From positions 1-64,000 of the forward strand of contig NZ_AUCV01000017.1 in NCBI RefSeq assembly GCF_000429945.1: a stretch of 64,000 bases of DNA. Direction: 5' to 3'. Made by a program: the position numbers and the translations under genes. Numbering within the stretch: position 1 is the stretch's first letter; each line of letters opens with the position of its first letter. This DNA is from Desulfogranum japonicum DSM 18378. GTDB taxonomy: Bacteria > Desulfobacterota > Desulfobulbia > Desulfobulbales > Desulfobulbaceae. This document shows positions 56,330-64,000 of the stretch, one piece after another. The notes beneath the pieces were generated by a model. It was not told the DNA's origin and did not search any database. It saw nothing but the letters and a program-made list of their open reading frames with translations.

Positions 56330-57445
56330 CTATGTTAGCTGTTGAGTAGATCGCACACAATTTTTTCCATCTTTTTTTGCCAGGTAAACTGAATCGTCCG
56401 CTACCTTTATGAGAGCATCCATATTCTCGAGGTCGTCATGGGAACAGGCAACGCCGATACTTACCGAACCCCGCCAGAAGCCTTCACCAGTCTTAATTTT
56501 GAGAGCATTCACCTTTAATTTTGTGTGTTCTCCCACATAAAGTGCTCCTTCCAGACTCGTGTTAGGGCAGATAATAAAGAATTCATCGCCTCCCAGTCTG
56601 CAGACTATATCGTCTGTGCGAACAGCGCACTGGAGTTCCTTTGCCAGTTTTTTGAGAACAATATCGCCAACACCGTGACCCCATGTATCATTAACACCCT
56701 TGAAATTGTCTACATCCACCATAAGGCAGGAGAGAGGCTGGTTACGGAGCCTTGATTCTCTTAAAAGCTTCTCCAGCTGGTTCATAGCAAAACGTCTGTT
56801 GGGAAGTAGAGTCAGGTGGTCGGTTATGGATATAATCTCCAAGGCTTTGTTTGCTTCTGAAAGTTCTCTGGTGCGCTCTATCACTCTTTCTTCCAGGGTG
56901 CGGTTGAGCTCCATCAACGCCTTGTTACGTCTTGATACCAGGGTAAAAAGCGTATTCAGCGCTATTAATAGAGGCTCCGTTGAGCTGCTCGCTTCTTTTT
57001 CTTCCTCCTGGTAAGCTGTTGCGGGCTTTATGCCCTGCCTAATGGCAGCAACTTGCCGAGCCATGTTTTTGTCAGATCCCAAGATATGATAAACAAGCCA
57101 GTGGGTGAGATATTCAAAAAGGGATTGGCAGTCCTCTTGATTGCGGACATCAATGGTTTCAATAAGGTTTGTAACGTCACTGACGAAGTCCCGGTGCTCA
57201 GCCAGGTGCGAGGAGATATGACGCAGATCGACCTGCATGTTGGCCATCAATTCTTCTTCAGTTTTGAAATGGCATTGAGCATATTCTGCCAGTTTATGAA
57301 AAGATTCCATGAGAAAATCTTCGGAAACCGTATGCTCAGACAAGGCCTGACCAAAGGTATTGAGCATGGTAATCAGGGACTGATGTTGCTCATCAACGAG
57401 ATCAAGGCCTGTAATAAATTGTGAACCCCACACAAAAATTTCCAT
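56330..57445 (-). CDS. bacteriohemerythrin-GGDEF diguanylate cyclase
   Basis: A 371-residue sensor enzyme. Residues 1-130 form a hemerythrin domain with all diiron ligands: H21, H59, E63, H80, H84, H120 and D125. A coiled-coil (about 160-195, ending TLEERVIERTRELSEANKAL) links it to a GGDEF domain (about 205-365). That domain has DHLTLLPNRR, VDVDNFKGVNDTWGH and the active site RLGGDEFFII. An RxxD inhibitory site is not obvious. It should make cyclic di-GMP in response to oxygen or redox state. It is monocistronic between the fusion gene and the nickel operon. Confidence 0.95.
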   Translation of the reverse strand: MEIFVWGSQFITGLDLVDEQHQSLITMLNTFGQALSEHTVSEDFLMESFHKLAEYAQCHFKTEEELMANMQVDLRHISSHLAEHRDFVSDVTNLIETIDVRNQEDCQSLFEYLTHWLVYHILGSDKNMARQVAAIRQGIKPATAYQEEEKEASSSTEPLLIALNTLFTLVSRRNKALMELNRTLEERVIERTRELSEANKALEIISITDHLTLLPNRRFAMNQLEKLLRESRLRNQPLSCLMVDVDNFKGVNDTWGHGVGDIVLKKLAKELQCAVRTDDIVCRLGGDEFFIICPNTSLEGALYVGEHTKLKVNALKIKTGEGFWRGSVSIGVACSHDDLENMDALIKVADDSVYLAKKDGKNCVRSTQQLT

Positions 57446-57606
57446 AACATGTGACTTTCCCTGGGAAATTGCTCAATAACAGCTGCAATGATATTGTGCA
57501 CACAAGAGGAGAAAGCTATTGGATAGATTATATGGAGATTATATCACTTAGTAAGTACCTGTCCATAAATGGTTTTCAAAGGCAACACGTCACCTTGCCG
57601 ACAGTA

Positions 57607-58347
57607 TCAACAGTGCTGATGCTCATGGGTGTGGCTGCCCATGGGATGAGCATGTTTATGGTTGTGAATCTCCATCTGTTCACTGAAGGTCAGCTTGCCA
57701 TTTTCCAGGGCAACGTACCCATCTGCCAGCTTGGAGAGCAGGTCCCAGTCATGGGAAATGATGATCATCGGGATTTCCAGAGCTTGCAGGGTTGTGAGCA
57801 ACCTGTTTTTGGCTGTCCTGTCCAGGTCATTGGTAGGTTCATCAAGCAATAGAACCTTGGGATTCATAGCCAGCACAGTAGCCAGAGCGATCATCCGTTT
57901 TTCCCCACCTGAGAGGGTATGGGTTATCCTCTCTATGTAATTTTCCATCCTTAGCAGCTGCAGAACTTCAAGGGCGGTAGCTTTGGCCTGTCTACTGGTT
58001 TGTCCTAGATTCAGAGGGCCAAAAGCCACATCCTCCAGGACTGTAGGGCAGAAGAGCTGGTCGTCGGCCTGTTGAAAGACCATACCGACGGAACGACGCA
58101 ACTGCACCAGGTCTGTATCCGATTGTATGGGGTTTCCCTGGAAGTATACCATGCCGGTTGTAGGTTTTAAAAGGCCGACCAGAAGGTGGAGGAGGGTGGT
58201 TTTCCCACTCCCGTTGTCACCTATCAATCCCATACGGTTGCCGGGAAAAGAGAAATCAAGCTGCTCAAACACGGGTTTGGCACGTTGTTCATAGGAAAAT
58301 GTGACCTTGCGCAACTCAAGAAGAGGGGCTTGTGTGGGGTTTTGCAT
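57607..58347 (-). CDS. nikO: nickel ECF transporter ATPase NikO
   Basis: A 246-residue ATPase. Walker A is GDNGSGKTTLLHLLVG, signature LSGGEKRMIALA, Walker B LLLDEPTNDLD. Unlike most CbiO/NikO it ends in a histidine-rich tail, MEIHNHKHAHPMGSHTHEH, plausibly a metal-binding store or sensor. It is the fifth and last gene of the nik operon and follows nikQ by 5 bases. Confidence 0.93.
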   Translation of the reverse strand: MQNPTQAPLLELRKVTFSYEQRAKPVFEQLDFSFPGNRMGLIGDNGSGKTTLLHLLVGLLKPTTGMVYFQGNPIQSDTDLVQLRRSVGMVFQQADDQLFCPTVLEDVAFGPLNLGQTSRQAKATALEVLQLLRMENYIERITHTLSGGEKRMIALATVLAMNPKVLLLDEPTNDLDRTAKNRLLTTLQALEIPMIIISHDWDLLSKLADGYVALENGKLTFSEQMEIHNHKHAHPMGSHTHEHQHC

Positions 58348-58352
58348 AGGGA

Positions 58353-59144
58353 TTACCAGAAGAAGGAAAGCAGTGTAAGGAGCAGGAAAGTACTGCTGAA
58401 TAAGAGCAGTGACAAAGGCGTTGCCCCGGGAGGGGCCGGTGAGTCAGGGGACAGCATGGGATAGATTCCGGTAAACCCTCGCATAAGCATGGCCTTGTGG
58501 ACCCTTTCAGCCCGTATTTTACTACGGAGAAGGGTCATGGCTATCAGGTATCCGTAGGTACGGTACGTATGGAGGTTCGTACCTGGAACAAACCCACGTA
58601 AAAGAGCTGCCTGATAAAGACGTTGGTATTCTTCCTTGATTACAGCTATGTAACGATAGGTAGCTCCCAGTAGCTGGACAAAGCGGCTTGGTACACGGAG
58701 CTGCTGAAGTCCTCTGCACAGTTCCGGTATGGAAAGAGTGCCGATGAGTGACATGAGGAACAGCATAATACCATTGCTTTTCATGGTGATGATCATGGCT
58801 AAAAACAATCCCTCTTTGTATAGGGACACCCACCCCAGGGTTATGACAGGCGGGCTGGGTGTCTTTGCAAGGGGCAGGGTCAGCCAGAGAAAGAGGATGA
58901 ACAGGTTCAGAGAAAGCAGCCGTTTCAGAACCCACCACGTGTTAAGCCTTCCAAGTATACAATATACAACTGCCAGTATCAGGCCAGCCAGCAGACAGGA
59001 CAGGGACTGGGAAGACGCTAGAACCAGACTGAGTAAACCTGCAGTTACTATCTTCAGGCGCGCATCTACGCGCTCCATCAATGGTGAGTTCAACAACTTG
59101 CTCTGGCTATTTCCACTGGTCAAAGTATAACCAGAGTACTGCAC
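58353..59144 (-). CDS. nikQ: nickel ECF transporter coupling protein NikQ (CbiQ family)
   Basis: A 263-residue membrane T-component. It has four to five membrane segments and the CbiQ coupling motifs [16 protein letters not shown] and [11 protein letters not shown], with the two Ala-Arg-Gly-like ARG/RGF signatures that contact the ATPase. The frame starts with a GTG overlapping nikK by 38 bases. An ATG at 59078 (MERVDARLK) is an alternative start. Partner of NikO. Confidence 0.9.
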   Translation of the reverse strand: MQYSGYTLTSGNSQSKLLNSPLMERVDARLKIVTAGLLSLVLASSQSLSCLLAGLILAVVYCILGRLNTWWVLKRLLSLNLFILFLWLTLPLAKTPSPPVITLGWVSLYKEGLFLAMIITMKSNGIMLFLMSLIGTLSIPELCRGLQQLRVPSRFVQLLGATYRYIAVIKEEYQRLYQAALLRGFVPGTNLHTYRTYGYLIAMTLLRSKIRAERVHKAMLMRGFTGIYPMLSPDSPAPPGATPLSLLLFSSTFLLLTLLSFFW

Positions 59145-59937
59145 CCTGTTCCACCTCTTTGGGTGTTTTATCTGGTCCTGGAAGGGTGTAATCAGCTGTG
59201 GTCAGTGCTGCAAAACCCCACCAGCCGGCCTGTGGACAACTGAATGTGAAAACTCCCTGCTCATCGGTTTGTATAACCTGGGTCTCGTGATACTCTGATG
59301 GAAGGGAGAACTGCGCTTCCTGATTATACAATTCCACCTCTACTTCGGTGTTGGCAACGGGTTTGCCGTCTACCAGAACTTTACCGACAAAAGTGTTGCC
59401 CGCGTAATTGCCAAATGGCCTGAGCAGGGGGACAATCTCTGTTTTGAGTCCTATCGGGGTGTCCCAATCGGAGTCATCACCAAAGGCAGCCACCACTGTT
59501 TTTGTGTAATGTATGATATAGACGTCTTCCGCCGGTTCCCAGTAAGGTTCTGGTTCCACGACAAAAGAGTATACTCCGGGTCTGGAGAAAGAATACTCGC
59601 TTTGCCAGCCTTTGTGCTCCATGACTGTGGTTGGTTGCAAGGTACTGAGCAGATCTGTCTGTTCTCCGTTCACAAAAGAAAAAAACTGCCTGGGTTTTTC
59701 CATATCCATCCCGATGCCGGCGAAGGGATGGGAAAAGGATATCTGCAGCGAGGTTGATCGATGTTCCTGGGTGACATGGTTAGTGTCTGGGATGAGCATA
59801 CCAAAATGAGCACATGCTGGATCTGTCTGAAACAGTAAACCTGCAAAAGATAACACACAGAGTGCATGCAAGGTTCCTGAACCAAGGTAACCGGTTACAT
59901 GTTTGTTGCTTTTTGAGTTTGATGTCACTTTATTCAC
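59107..59937 (-). CDS. nikK: nickel transporter accessory protein NikK (DUF4198)
   Basis: A 276-residue exported protein. The signal peptide ends near DPACAHFG, so the mature protein would begin with a His close to the N-terminus. The following beta-sandwich ([40 protein letters not shown]) matches DUF4198/Nik[21 protein letters not shown] and [16 protein letters not shown] form the carboxypeptidase-regulatory-like C-terminal part. NikK and NikL replace NikN in many delta-proteobacterial nickel systems. The start overlaps nikL by 8 bases. Confidence 0.85.
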   Translation of the reverse strand: MNKVTSNSKSNKHVTGYLGSGTLHALCVLSFAGLLFQTDPACAHFGMLIPDTNHVTQEHRSTSLQISFSHPFAGIGMDMEKPRQFFSFVNGEQTDLLSTLQPTTVMEHKGWQSEYSFSRPGVYSFVVEPEPYWEPAEDVYIIHYTKTVVAAFGDDSDWDTPIGLKTEIVPLLRPFGNYAGNTFVGKVLVDGKPVANTEVEVELYNQEAQFSLPSEYHETQVIQTDEQGVFTFSCPQAGWWGFAALTTADYTLPGPDKTPKEVEQGAVLWLYFDQWK

Positions 59938-60535
59938 CCTTTTTTCTTTTTTTCGATTGGATAATGAATAACAGGGAAACTATGCCTATAATCCAGCCAA
60001 TTCCACCGATAATTTCCTGTATTCCCGGGCCTTTGTCTTTTTCTTCCATGATCATGCGTTTGAGTGGTTCTATTTCTCTTGAAACCACCTCTTCTACAGC
60101 ACGTATCAGAATTTCGTGGTTGTCATCGTCATGCATCTGTACCGAATCTGTTTGTTCTGCAGGTTGTGCTACAGAGGCAGCTGGCGGTGTGGGGCTTGCC
60201 GTTACTTTTGTTTGCGGCTCCAACAGCCATTTTGCCTGATGGCCCTGACCGGCTTTGAGAATGACCTCGAGTGCAACATGTTGCAGCTCTTCCGGGATGG
60301 GACAACGGTATTCACCTTTGCTGTCAGTTTGTCCCTTGCAGAGTACCTGTTGGTCAGATGGTTGAATAATGACGACTTCAGTGTTTTTGGCCGGACGATC
60401 CTTGCCGAAGTTCCCTTCGACAACGATTTCCTGTCCACTGGTAAAGGCAAATACCCGGACGCGATGTGCGTACGAGTTCTGACTGAATGCACACAAAAGA
60501 AACAGAGCCATGCAGAAGAAAATTCTTAAATACAT
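59930..60535 (-). CDS. nikL: nickel transporter accessory protein NikL
   Basis: A 201-residue exported, membrane-anchored protein. After the signal peptide (cut near NSYAH) comes an Ig-like domain [21 protein letters not shown] with [10 protein letters not shown] and [13 protein letters not shown]. The C-terminal membrane segment [18 protein letters not shown] is followed by a KKRKK tail. This arrangement matches NikL. It stands between nikM and nikK. Confidence 0.85.
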   Translation of the reverse strand: MYLRIFFCMALFLLCAFSQNSYAHRVRVFAFTSGQEIVVEGNFGKDRPAKNTEVVIIQPSDQQVLCKGQTDSKGEYRCPIPEELQHVALEVILKAGQGHQAKWLLEPQTKVTASPTPPAASVAQPAEQTDSVQMHDDDNHEILIRAVEEVVSREIEPLKRMIMEEKDKGPGIQEIIGGIGWIIGIVSLLFIIQSKKRKKGE

Positions 60536-60587
60536 TACTTTTATCCCAGGGAAGTTGCTTTTTTATAAACGTTCTGAACAGGGCGGA

Positions 60588-61193
60588 TCAGGAGCAGGGA
60601 GAATGCAGCATGTCTGGTTGGACTTTTTCGAGAAATGAGACCGCAAACAGGGTAACACAGCCTTCAACGAGCATCAGCGGAACATGCAGCCAGAAAAGTG
60701 TTGTTGCACTGTGAATGTATGATTGTCCTGAGGCAAATAAAAAGACGCTGGCCAGGAGAGCTGAGCCGAAAATGGATCCTGCGCCGGCAAGAAAAGCACA
60801 TATCATTTGTTTTTTTCCCGTCTGCTCAATGGCGTTGCGAAACAGATAGTAGACAAGTAAAGCAGGCCCGGCCATAATGACGGTATTGGCCCCCAGGGCA
60901 GTAATCCCGCCAAAACCGAAAAGCACGGCCTGGAGGACGAGAGCAGTCAGTATTACCGGAAACGCAGCCCACCCGAGAAGTAATCCCACCATACCATTCA
61001 AAATGAGGTGAATATTTCCCGGTCCTATGGGCACATGAATGAGTGAAGCTACAAAAAAAGCAGCGGAAAAAAGACCTGCAGTAATAATTTTTTCCTGGTT
61101 GAGTTGCTGTAGGCCTATGGCTGTTCCTATGCAGGCGATAACACCGCTGCCTGCGAGAATAGGAAGGGAGAGAACACCTTCTGTGATATGCAT
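60588..61193 (-). CDS. nikM: nickel ECF transporter substrate-specific component NikM
   Basis: A 201-residue CbiM/NikM S-component. The start MHITEGVLSLPIL gives the Met1-His2 N-terminus needed for Ni/Co coordination in the family, and this decides the start at 61193 over an open frame 72 codons longer. IHVPIGPGNIHLILNGMVGLLLGWAAFP supplies another conserved His motif. About six membrane segments. First gene of the nikM-L-K-Q-O operon, with a NikR box 18 bases upstream. Confidence 0.93.
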   Translation of the reverse strand: MHITEGVLSLPILAGSGVIACIGTAIGLQQLNQEKIITAGLFSAAFFVASLIHVPIGPGNIHLILNGMVGLLLGWAAFPVILTALVLQAVLFGFGGITALGANTVIMAGPALLVYYLFRNAIEQTGKKQMICAFLAGAGSIFGSALLASVFLFASGQSYIHSATTLFWLHVPLMLVEGCVTLFAVSFLEKVQPDMLHSPCS

Positions 61194-61210
61194 GGGAACT
61201 CCGAAATACA

Positions 61211-61237
61211 GTATTACTATAGCTTGGTTCGTAACAC
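61211..61237. promoter_or_regulatory. NikR operator
   Basis: GTATTAC (61211-61217), 13 bases, GTAACAC (61231-61237). This matches 13 of 14 positions of the motif I recall for NikR in Desulfovibrio/Geobacter-type bacteria (GTGTTAC-N13/14-GTAACAC). It lies 18 bases upstream of nikM, positioned to repress it. The nikR gene is not in the window. Confidence 0.85.
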
Positions 61238-61422
61238 TGTATCCGTAGGCTTTGTACCAGTCAAGCATAAAAACGTATAGCAGGGAGCAGTCAATGTATC
61301 CTCCTGCACTTGTCTGTTTGACGGAAAAAAACGAAAAGCCTATACTATAAGTGTGGCTGTAGAGCACAATAAACGTCTGTTTGGCTTCAATAACATGTTT
61401 TAACAACAAGAGGAGGTCTTAT

Positions 61423-61710
61423 ATGGCAGTAAAAGTGCTTATCCGTAGAAATGTATCTCAAGACGTCGAGGGAAAACTGGCTGGTCTTCTTCGTGAGATG
61501 AGAACCCTTACCATGCAGAGAAAGGGCTATATTTCCGGAGAAACTTTTTCACGTTTTGATAAACCGGGAGAAAGTTTGGTTATCAGCACCTGGCAGTCTG
61601 CCGATGATTGGCGGGAATGGGTACTATCACCTGAACGTCAGGCTGTCCAGAAAAAGATTGATGAACTCGTCGGCACGGAAACAACATATGAAATCTTTAC
61701 ATATGCCTGA
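61423..61710 (+). CDS. ABM-domain (antibiotic biosynthesis monooxygenase-like) protein
   Basis: A 95-residue dimeric alpha/beta-barrel-type protein. VKVLIRRNVSQDVEGKLAGLLREMR, KGYISGETFSRFDKPGESLVISTWQSADDWREW, and SPERQAVQKKIDEL follow the ABM family. Family members range from monooxygenases to haem-degrading enzymes and signalling proteins, so no activity can be assigned. The ATG at 61423 has a strong AGAGGAGG ribosome-binding site. It is divergent from the nikM operon. Confidence 0.85.
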   Translation: MAVKVLIRRNVSQDVEGKLAGLLREMRTLTMQRKGYISGETFSRFDKPGESLVISTWQSADDWREWVLSPERQAVQKKIDELVGTETTYEIFTYA

Positions 61711-62130
61711 TGGTGTACCCGTATAGAAGTAGGTTATGATTAAGTCTGTTGTATGATAAATGAAGATAAGTACCGGTTATACTGGTACTTATCTCGTTTG
61801 TGCATGCCCCATGAAACACACACTGTATCCTGTTCTGGTATCTCACAAATTACAGCGAGAGTTCCCCCAAAAGTGTTAGTAAGCTCAACTTTCTGCCAAC
61901 CTTTTCTTAGACTCAAGTCTTTTCAATTGAGACAAGCATTCTTATTATTTATAGCAAGTCTGGACTTTTACGAACTATAATGTTTGTATGGTCTGAGGTG
62001 GATTTTCTGTGGATAGATCTGGTTGTTTTTGGATGTACAATGTCCGAAGCGTGCGTTGGAATATCCTGCAAATTTCCCGGAAGCTTTCAGTCTGGGTTTT
62101 CAAATTGTTACTGAAAATGCGGAGAATTAC
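61711..62130. other. intergenic region before citrate synthase
   Basis: About 420 bases. A perfect 11-base hairpin lies at 61764-61794 (loop 61775-61783), 53 bases beyond the ABM gene stop. It has no U-run, so it is a weak terminator candidate. The rest is AT-rich with no motif recognised. The open frame reaching 62023 upstream of gltA is probably not translated. Confidence 0.5.
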
Positions 62131-63315
62131 ATGGCAGAAGAAAAACGTGTGAAAAACACAGGCCTTAGAGGGGTAGCTATTGCAGATTCAGCCGTCAGCT
62201 TCATCGATGGAGAAAAAGGTGTTTTGATCTATCGTGGATATCGCATAGAGGATCTTGCCGATCGTTCCACGTTTATGGAAACAGCTTATCTGTTGATTTA
62301 TGGATATTTGCCATCTTCCAGTGAGCTGGAGGATTTTGATATGCGTGTTCGCTCCCAGAGGTCTCTTCCCGGACATGTAATAGAAAGCATGAAAAAAATG
62401 CCTGTGGAAGCTCATCCCATGGATGTGCTGCAGGCGGCTGTGCCCATGTTAGCCATGGCAGATGCTGATATTACTGATGTCTCCAGGGAACGGTATTATG
62501 AACGATCCATAAGTTTGCTGGCCAAATTTCCCACAATGGCGGCAGCGTGGCATCGAATTCGGAATGGGCTTGAGCCTCTGCAGCCAGATAACGATCTGGA
62601 GCACGCAGCAAATTTTCTCTACATGCTGCAAGGAGAAAAACCGGATCAGGAAACCGCGAAGGATCTGGATACCTGTCTGATTCTTCATGCAGACCACACC
62701 TTTAATGCCTCTACCTTTGCTGCCCGGGAAGTAGTCTCAACGCAGGCTTCCATTTATGCGGGGGTAAGTGCGGCCATTGGTGCTCTATCAGGAGGTCTGC
62801 ATGGCGGAGCCAATGCCAGGGTGATGTCCATGTTGCTGGAATTGGAGCATACGGAGGATGTAGAAGGCTGGGTCAAAGACCGACTGGAACAGAAAAAGAA
62901 AATAATGGGACTGGGACACGCTATCTATAAAACAGGTGATCCGCGCGCAGTGTATCTCAAGCGTATGGGAGAGCGACTCCAGAAGAAAACCGGGCAACCC
63001 TGGTTTGCAATTTCTCAAAAAATAGAAGAGACGGCACTGGCCATTTTTTCAGCCCAGGGAAAAAATACCATTCTGCCGAATGTCGACTTCAATAGTGCCC
63101 CTGTTTACTATCTCATGGGTATTCCTATTGATTTCATGACCCCGGTGTTTGCCATAGCCAGGGTATCAGGCTGGTGCTCCCACATCATAGAAGAGTCTTT
63201 TGGTGATGCCCAGGGCAAACCTGCCCTGTATCGTCCAAAGGCGGAGTATGTTGGGAATTACTGCGGTTTGTTCGGTTGTACCTATATGCCGATGTCTGAT
63301 CGCAAGAAAGAATAA
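62131..63315 (+). CDS. gltA: citrate synthase
   Basis: A 394-residue type II-like citrate synthase. Catalytic residues lie in LILHADHTFNASTFAARE and LSGGLHGGANARVM (His) and in LPNVDFNSAPVYYLMGIP (Asp). GLGHAIYKTGDPRA contains the oxaloacetate-binding His region. It condenses acetyl-CoA with oxaloacetate. 2-Methylcitrate synthase is a possible alternative. The ATG at 62131 has GGAG 7 bases upstream and gives the N-terminus KNTGLRGVAIADSAVSFIDGEKG. Confidence 0.93.
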   Translation: MAEEKRVKNTGLRGVAIADSAVSFIDGEKGVLIYRGYRIEDLADRSTFMETAYLLIYGYLPSSSELEDFDMRVRSQRSLPGHVIESMKKMPVEAHPMDVLQAAVPMLAMADADITDVSRERYYERSISLLAKFPTMAAAWHRIRNGLEPLQPDNDLEHAANFLYMLQGEKPDQETAKDLDTCLILHADHTFNASTFAAREVVSTQASIYAGVSAAIGALSGGLHGGANARVMSMLLELEHTEDVEGWVKDRLEQKKKIMGLGHAIYKTGDPRAVYLKRMGERLQKKTGQPWFAISQKIEETALAIFSAQGKNTILPNVDFNSAPVYYLMGIPIDFMTPVFAIARVSGWCSHIIEESFGDAQGKPALYRPKAEYVGNYCGLFGCTYMPMSDRKKE

Positions 63316-63427
63316 CCTCGCTGACAGACACCATGTGAGACCTGACATTGCAGGTTGGCTTTATTGTATTGGCCTTTTTGTTTTCCCTGCGGCATGCTTA
63401 GCCCGCCGCAGGGAGTGAAAACGTGTT

Positions 63428-64000
63428 TCACCAGGTTTGGGCAGTAAAATCAATGACCCTGCGGGTGATTATCTCTATGCAGGCATCAACGGCTTCTGCA
63501 TAATATTTGATCTCCCGCCCTTCCCGAATGGTTTCCAGAGCCTTTTCCATTCCCAGGGCGGGGCGATACGGCCTGTGGGAAGACATTGCTTCCACCACAT
63601 CTGCCACAGTTAGTATTTTTGCTTCCAGCAGTATTTCTTCATCATGCAATCCCCTGGGGTAACCGCTGCCATCAAGGTGTTCGTGATGCTGGTAAACTAT
63701 TTCTGCAATTGGCCAGGGAAAATCAATATTCTTTAAAATTTCGTATCCCACTTCAGTGTGACACTGGATCACAGCCCATTCCTGTCTTGAAAGAGCCGAG
63801 GGCTTGGCGAGGTACTCGGCAGGCAGGGAAATTTTACCGATATCATGAAGAATTGCAGCGAAATGCAACCCTTCAATACGTTCTTCATCCAGGCCAAGTG
63901 CTCGTCCGATGGCGCAGGCTAACTGGTCCACCCGCTGTTGATGACCTGCGGTATAAGGATCACGTTTTTCAGCAGCAGAGGCCAGTGATTTCACTGTTGC
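63428..64000 (-). CDS. HD-GYP domain protein, 5' end beyond the window
   Basis: At least 190 residues, incomplete at the right edge. The visible part is an HD-GYP domain: EKRDPYTAGHQQRVDQLACAIG, AAILHDIGKISLPAEYL, HHEHLDGSGYPRGLHDEE and AKILTVADVVEAMSSHRPYRP. It probably degrades cyclic di-GMP. The frame is open to the window end, so an N-terminal sensor or receiver domain probably lies outside. Confidence 0.9.
   Translation of the reverse strand, partial: ATVKSLASAAEKRDPYTAGHQQRVDQLACAIGRALGLDEERIEGLHFAAILHDIGKISLPAEYLAKPSALSRQEWAVIQCHTEVGYEILKNIDFPWPIAEIVYQHHEHLDGSGYPRGLHDEEILLEAKILTVADVVEAMSSHRPYRPALGMEKALETIREGREIKYYAEAVDACIEIITRRVIDFTAQTW

Noticed and set aside
63381-63416. Terminator after citrate synthase
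   Set aside because: A GC-rich dyad is present (CCCTGCGG/CCGCAGGG), but the T-run lies on the wrong side for rightward transcription and no U-run follows in the leftward direction.

Overview
This 64 kb window looks like core chromosome of an anaerobic Gram-negative bacterium, most likely a sulfate-reducing or sulfur-disproportionating member of the Desulfobacterota (Desulfobulbales-like). The evidence is the combination of an unfused desulfoferrodoxin, rubredoxin and flavodiiron protein, TusA/DsrE/YeeE sulfur-handling genes, a nickel ECF transporter of the NikKLMQO type behind a delta-proteobacterial-type NikR box, and Gram-negative envelope genes (pal, NlpE-type lipoprotein). No rRNA, tRNA, CRISPR array, phage or intact transposon was seen. 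This is inference from gene content; no database search was run.

Layout. 0-3.8 kb is an accessory patch of short orphan genes, a frameshifted CTP-synthase-related amidotransferase, a SAM methyltransferase and palindromic spacers. 3.9-12.7 kb is a leftward block: lipoprotein, gpsA, gyrA, gyrB, an asparaginase-like gene and dnaN. The AT-rich gap upstream of dnaN (12.73-13.0 kb) carries DnaA-box-like sequences, and gene direction flips there, so it is a candidate replication origin, although dnaA is not in view. 13-23.6 kb is mostly rightward: a serine hydrolase, a leftward TusA/DsrE/DsrE cluster divergent from a YeeE-type transporter, 5-formyl-THF cyclo-ligase, a histone-deacetylase-like enzyme, an HD-GYP response regulator, gatC, gatA, hisC and cmk.

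23.6-29.4 kb is a leftward oxygen and peroxide defence region: flavodiiron protein, a DsrE-family protein, rubredoxin, desulfoferrodoxin, 2-Cys peroxiredoxin and a PerR/Fur-type regulator read through into a second winged-helix module, then pal. Two copies of an intergenic hairpin element (about 125 and 163 bp) lie in this stretch, in opposite orientation. 29.8-32.9 kb is a polar amino-acid ABC transporter followed by arfB and a cupin. 33-35.4 kb holds bioC, a glycerophosphodiesterase and bioD. 35.6-39.2 kb is parA-parB followed by a CXXC micro-protein, a membrane polyferredoxin and an SH3 protein, with a perfect parS site between parA and nadB.

39-53 kb is housekeeping: nadB, a secreted protein, a DUF1992 protein, an M16C protease, dtd, rsmE, folA, recA, cinA, mtaB, mnmA and an XRE/two-CW regulator. 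53.8-64 kb holds dgkA, an unusual aminotransferase fused to a Mur-ligase ATPase domain, a hemerythrin-GGDEF cyclase, the five-gene nickel transporter, an ABM-domain protein, citrate synthase and a truncated HD-GYP gene.

The most noteworthy items are the aminotransferase-Mur ligase fusion, the PerR fusion carrying an A7-C-A7 slippery tract plus an internal ribosome-binding site, the paired hairpin repeats with a compensatory base change, the sulfur-trafficking cluster with an orphan 62-residue protein, and the near-perfect NikR operator.
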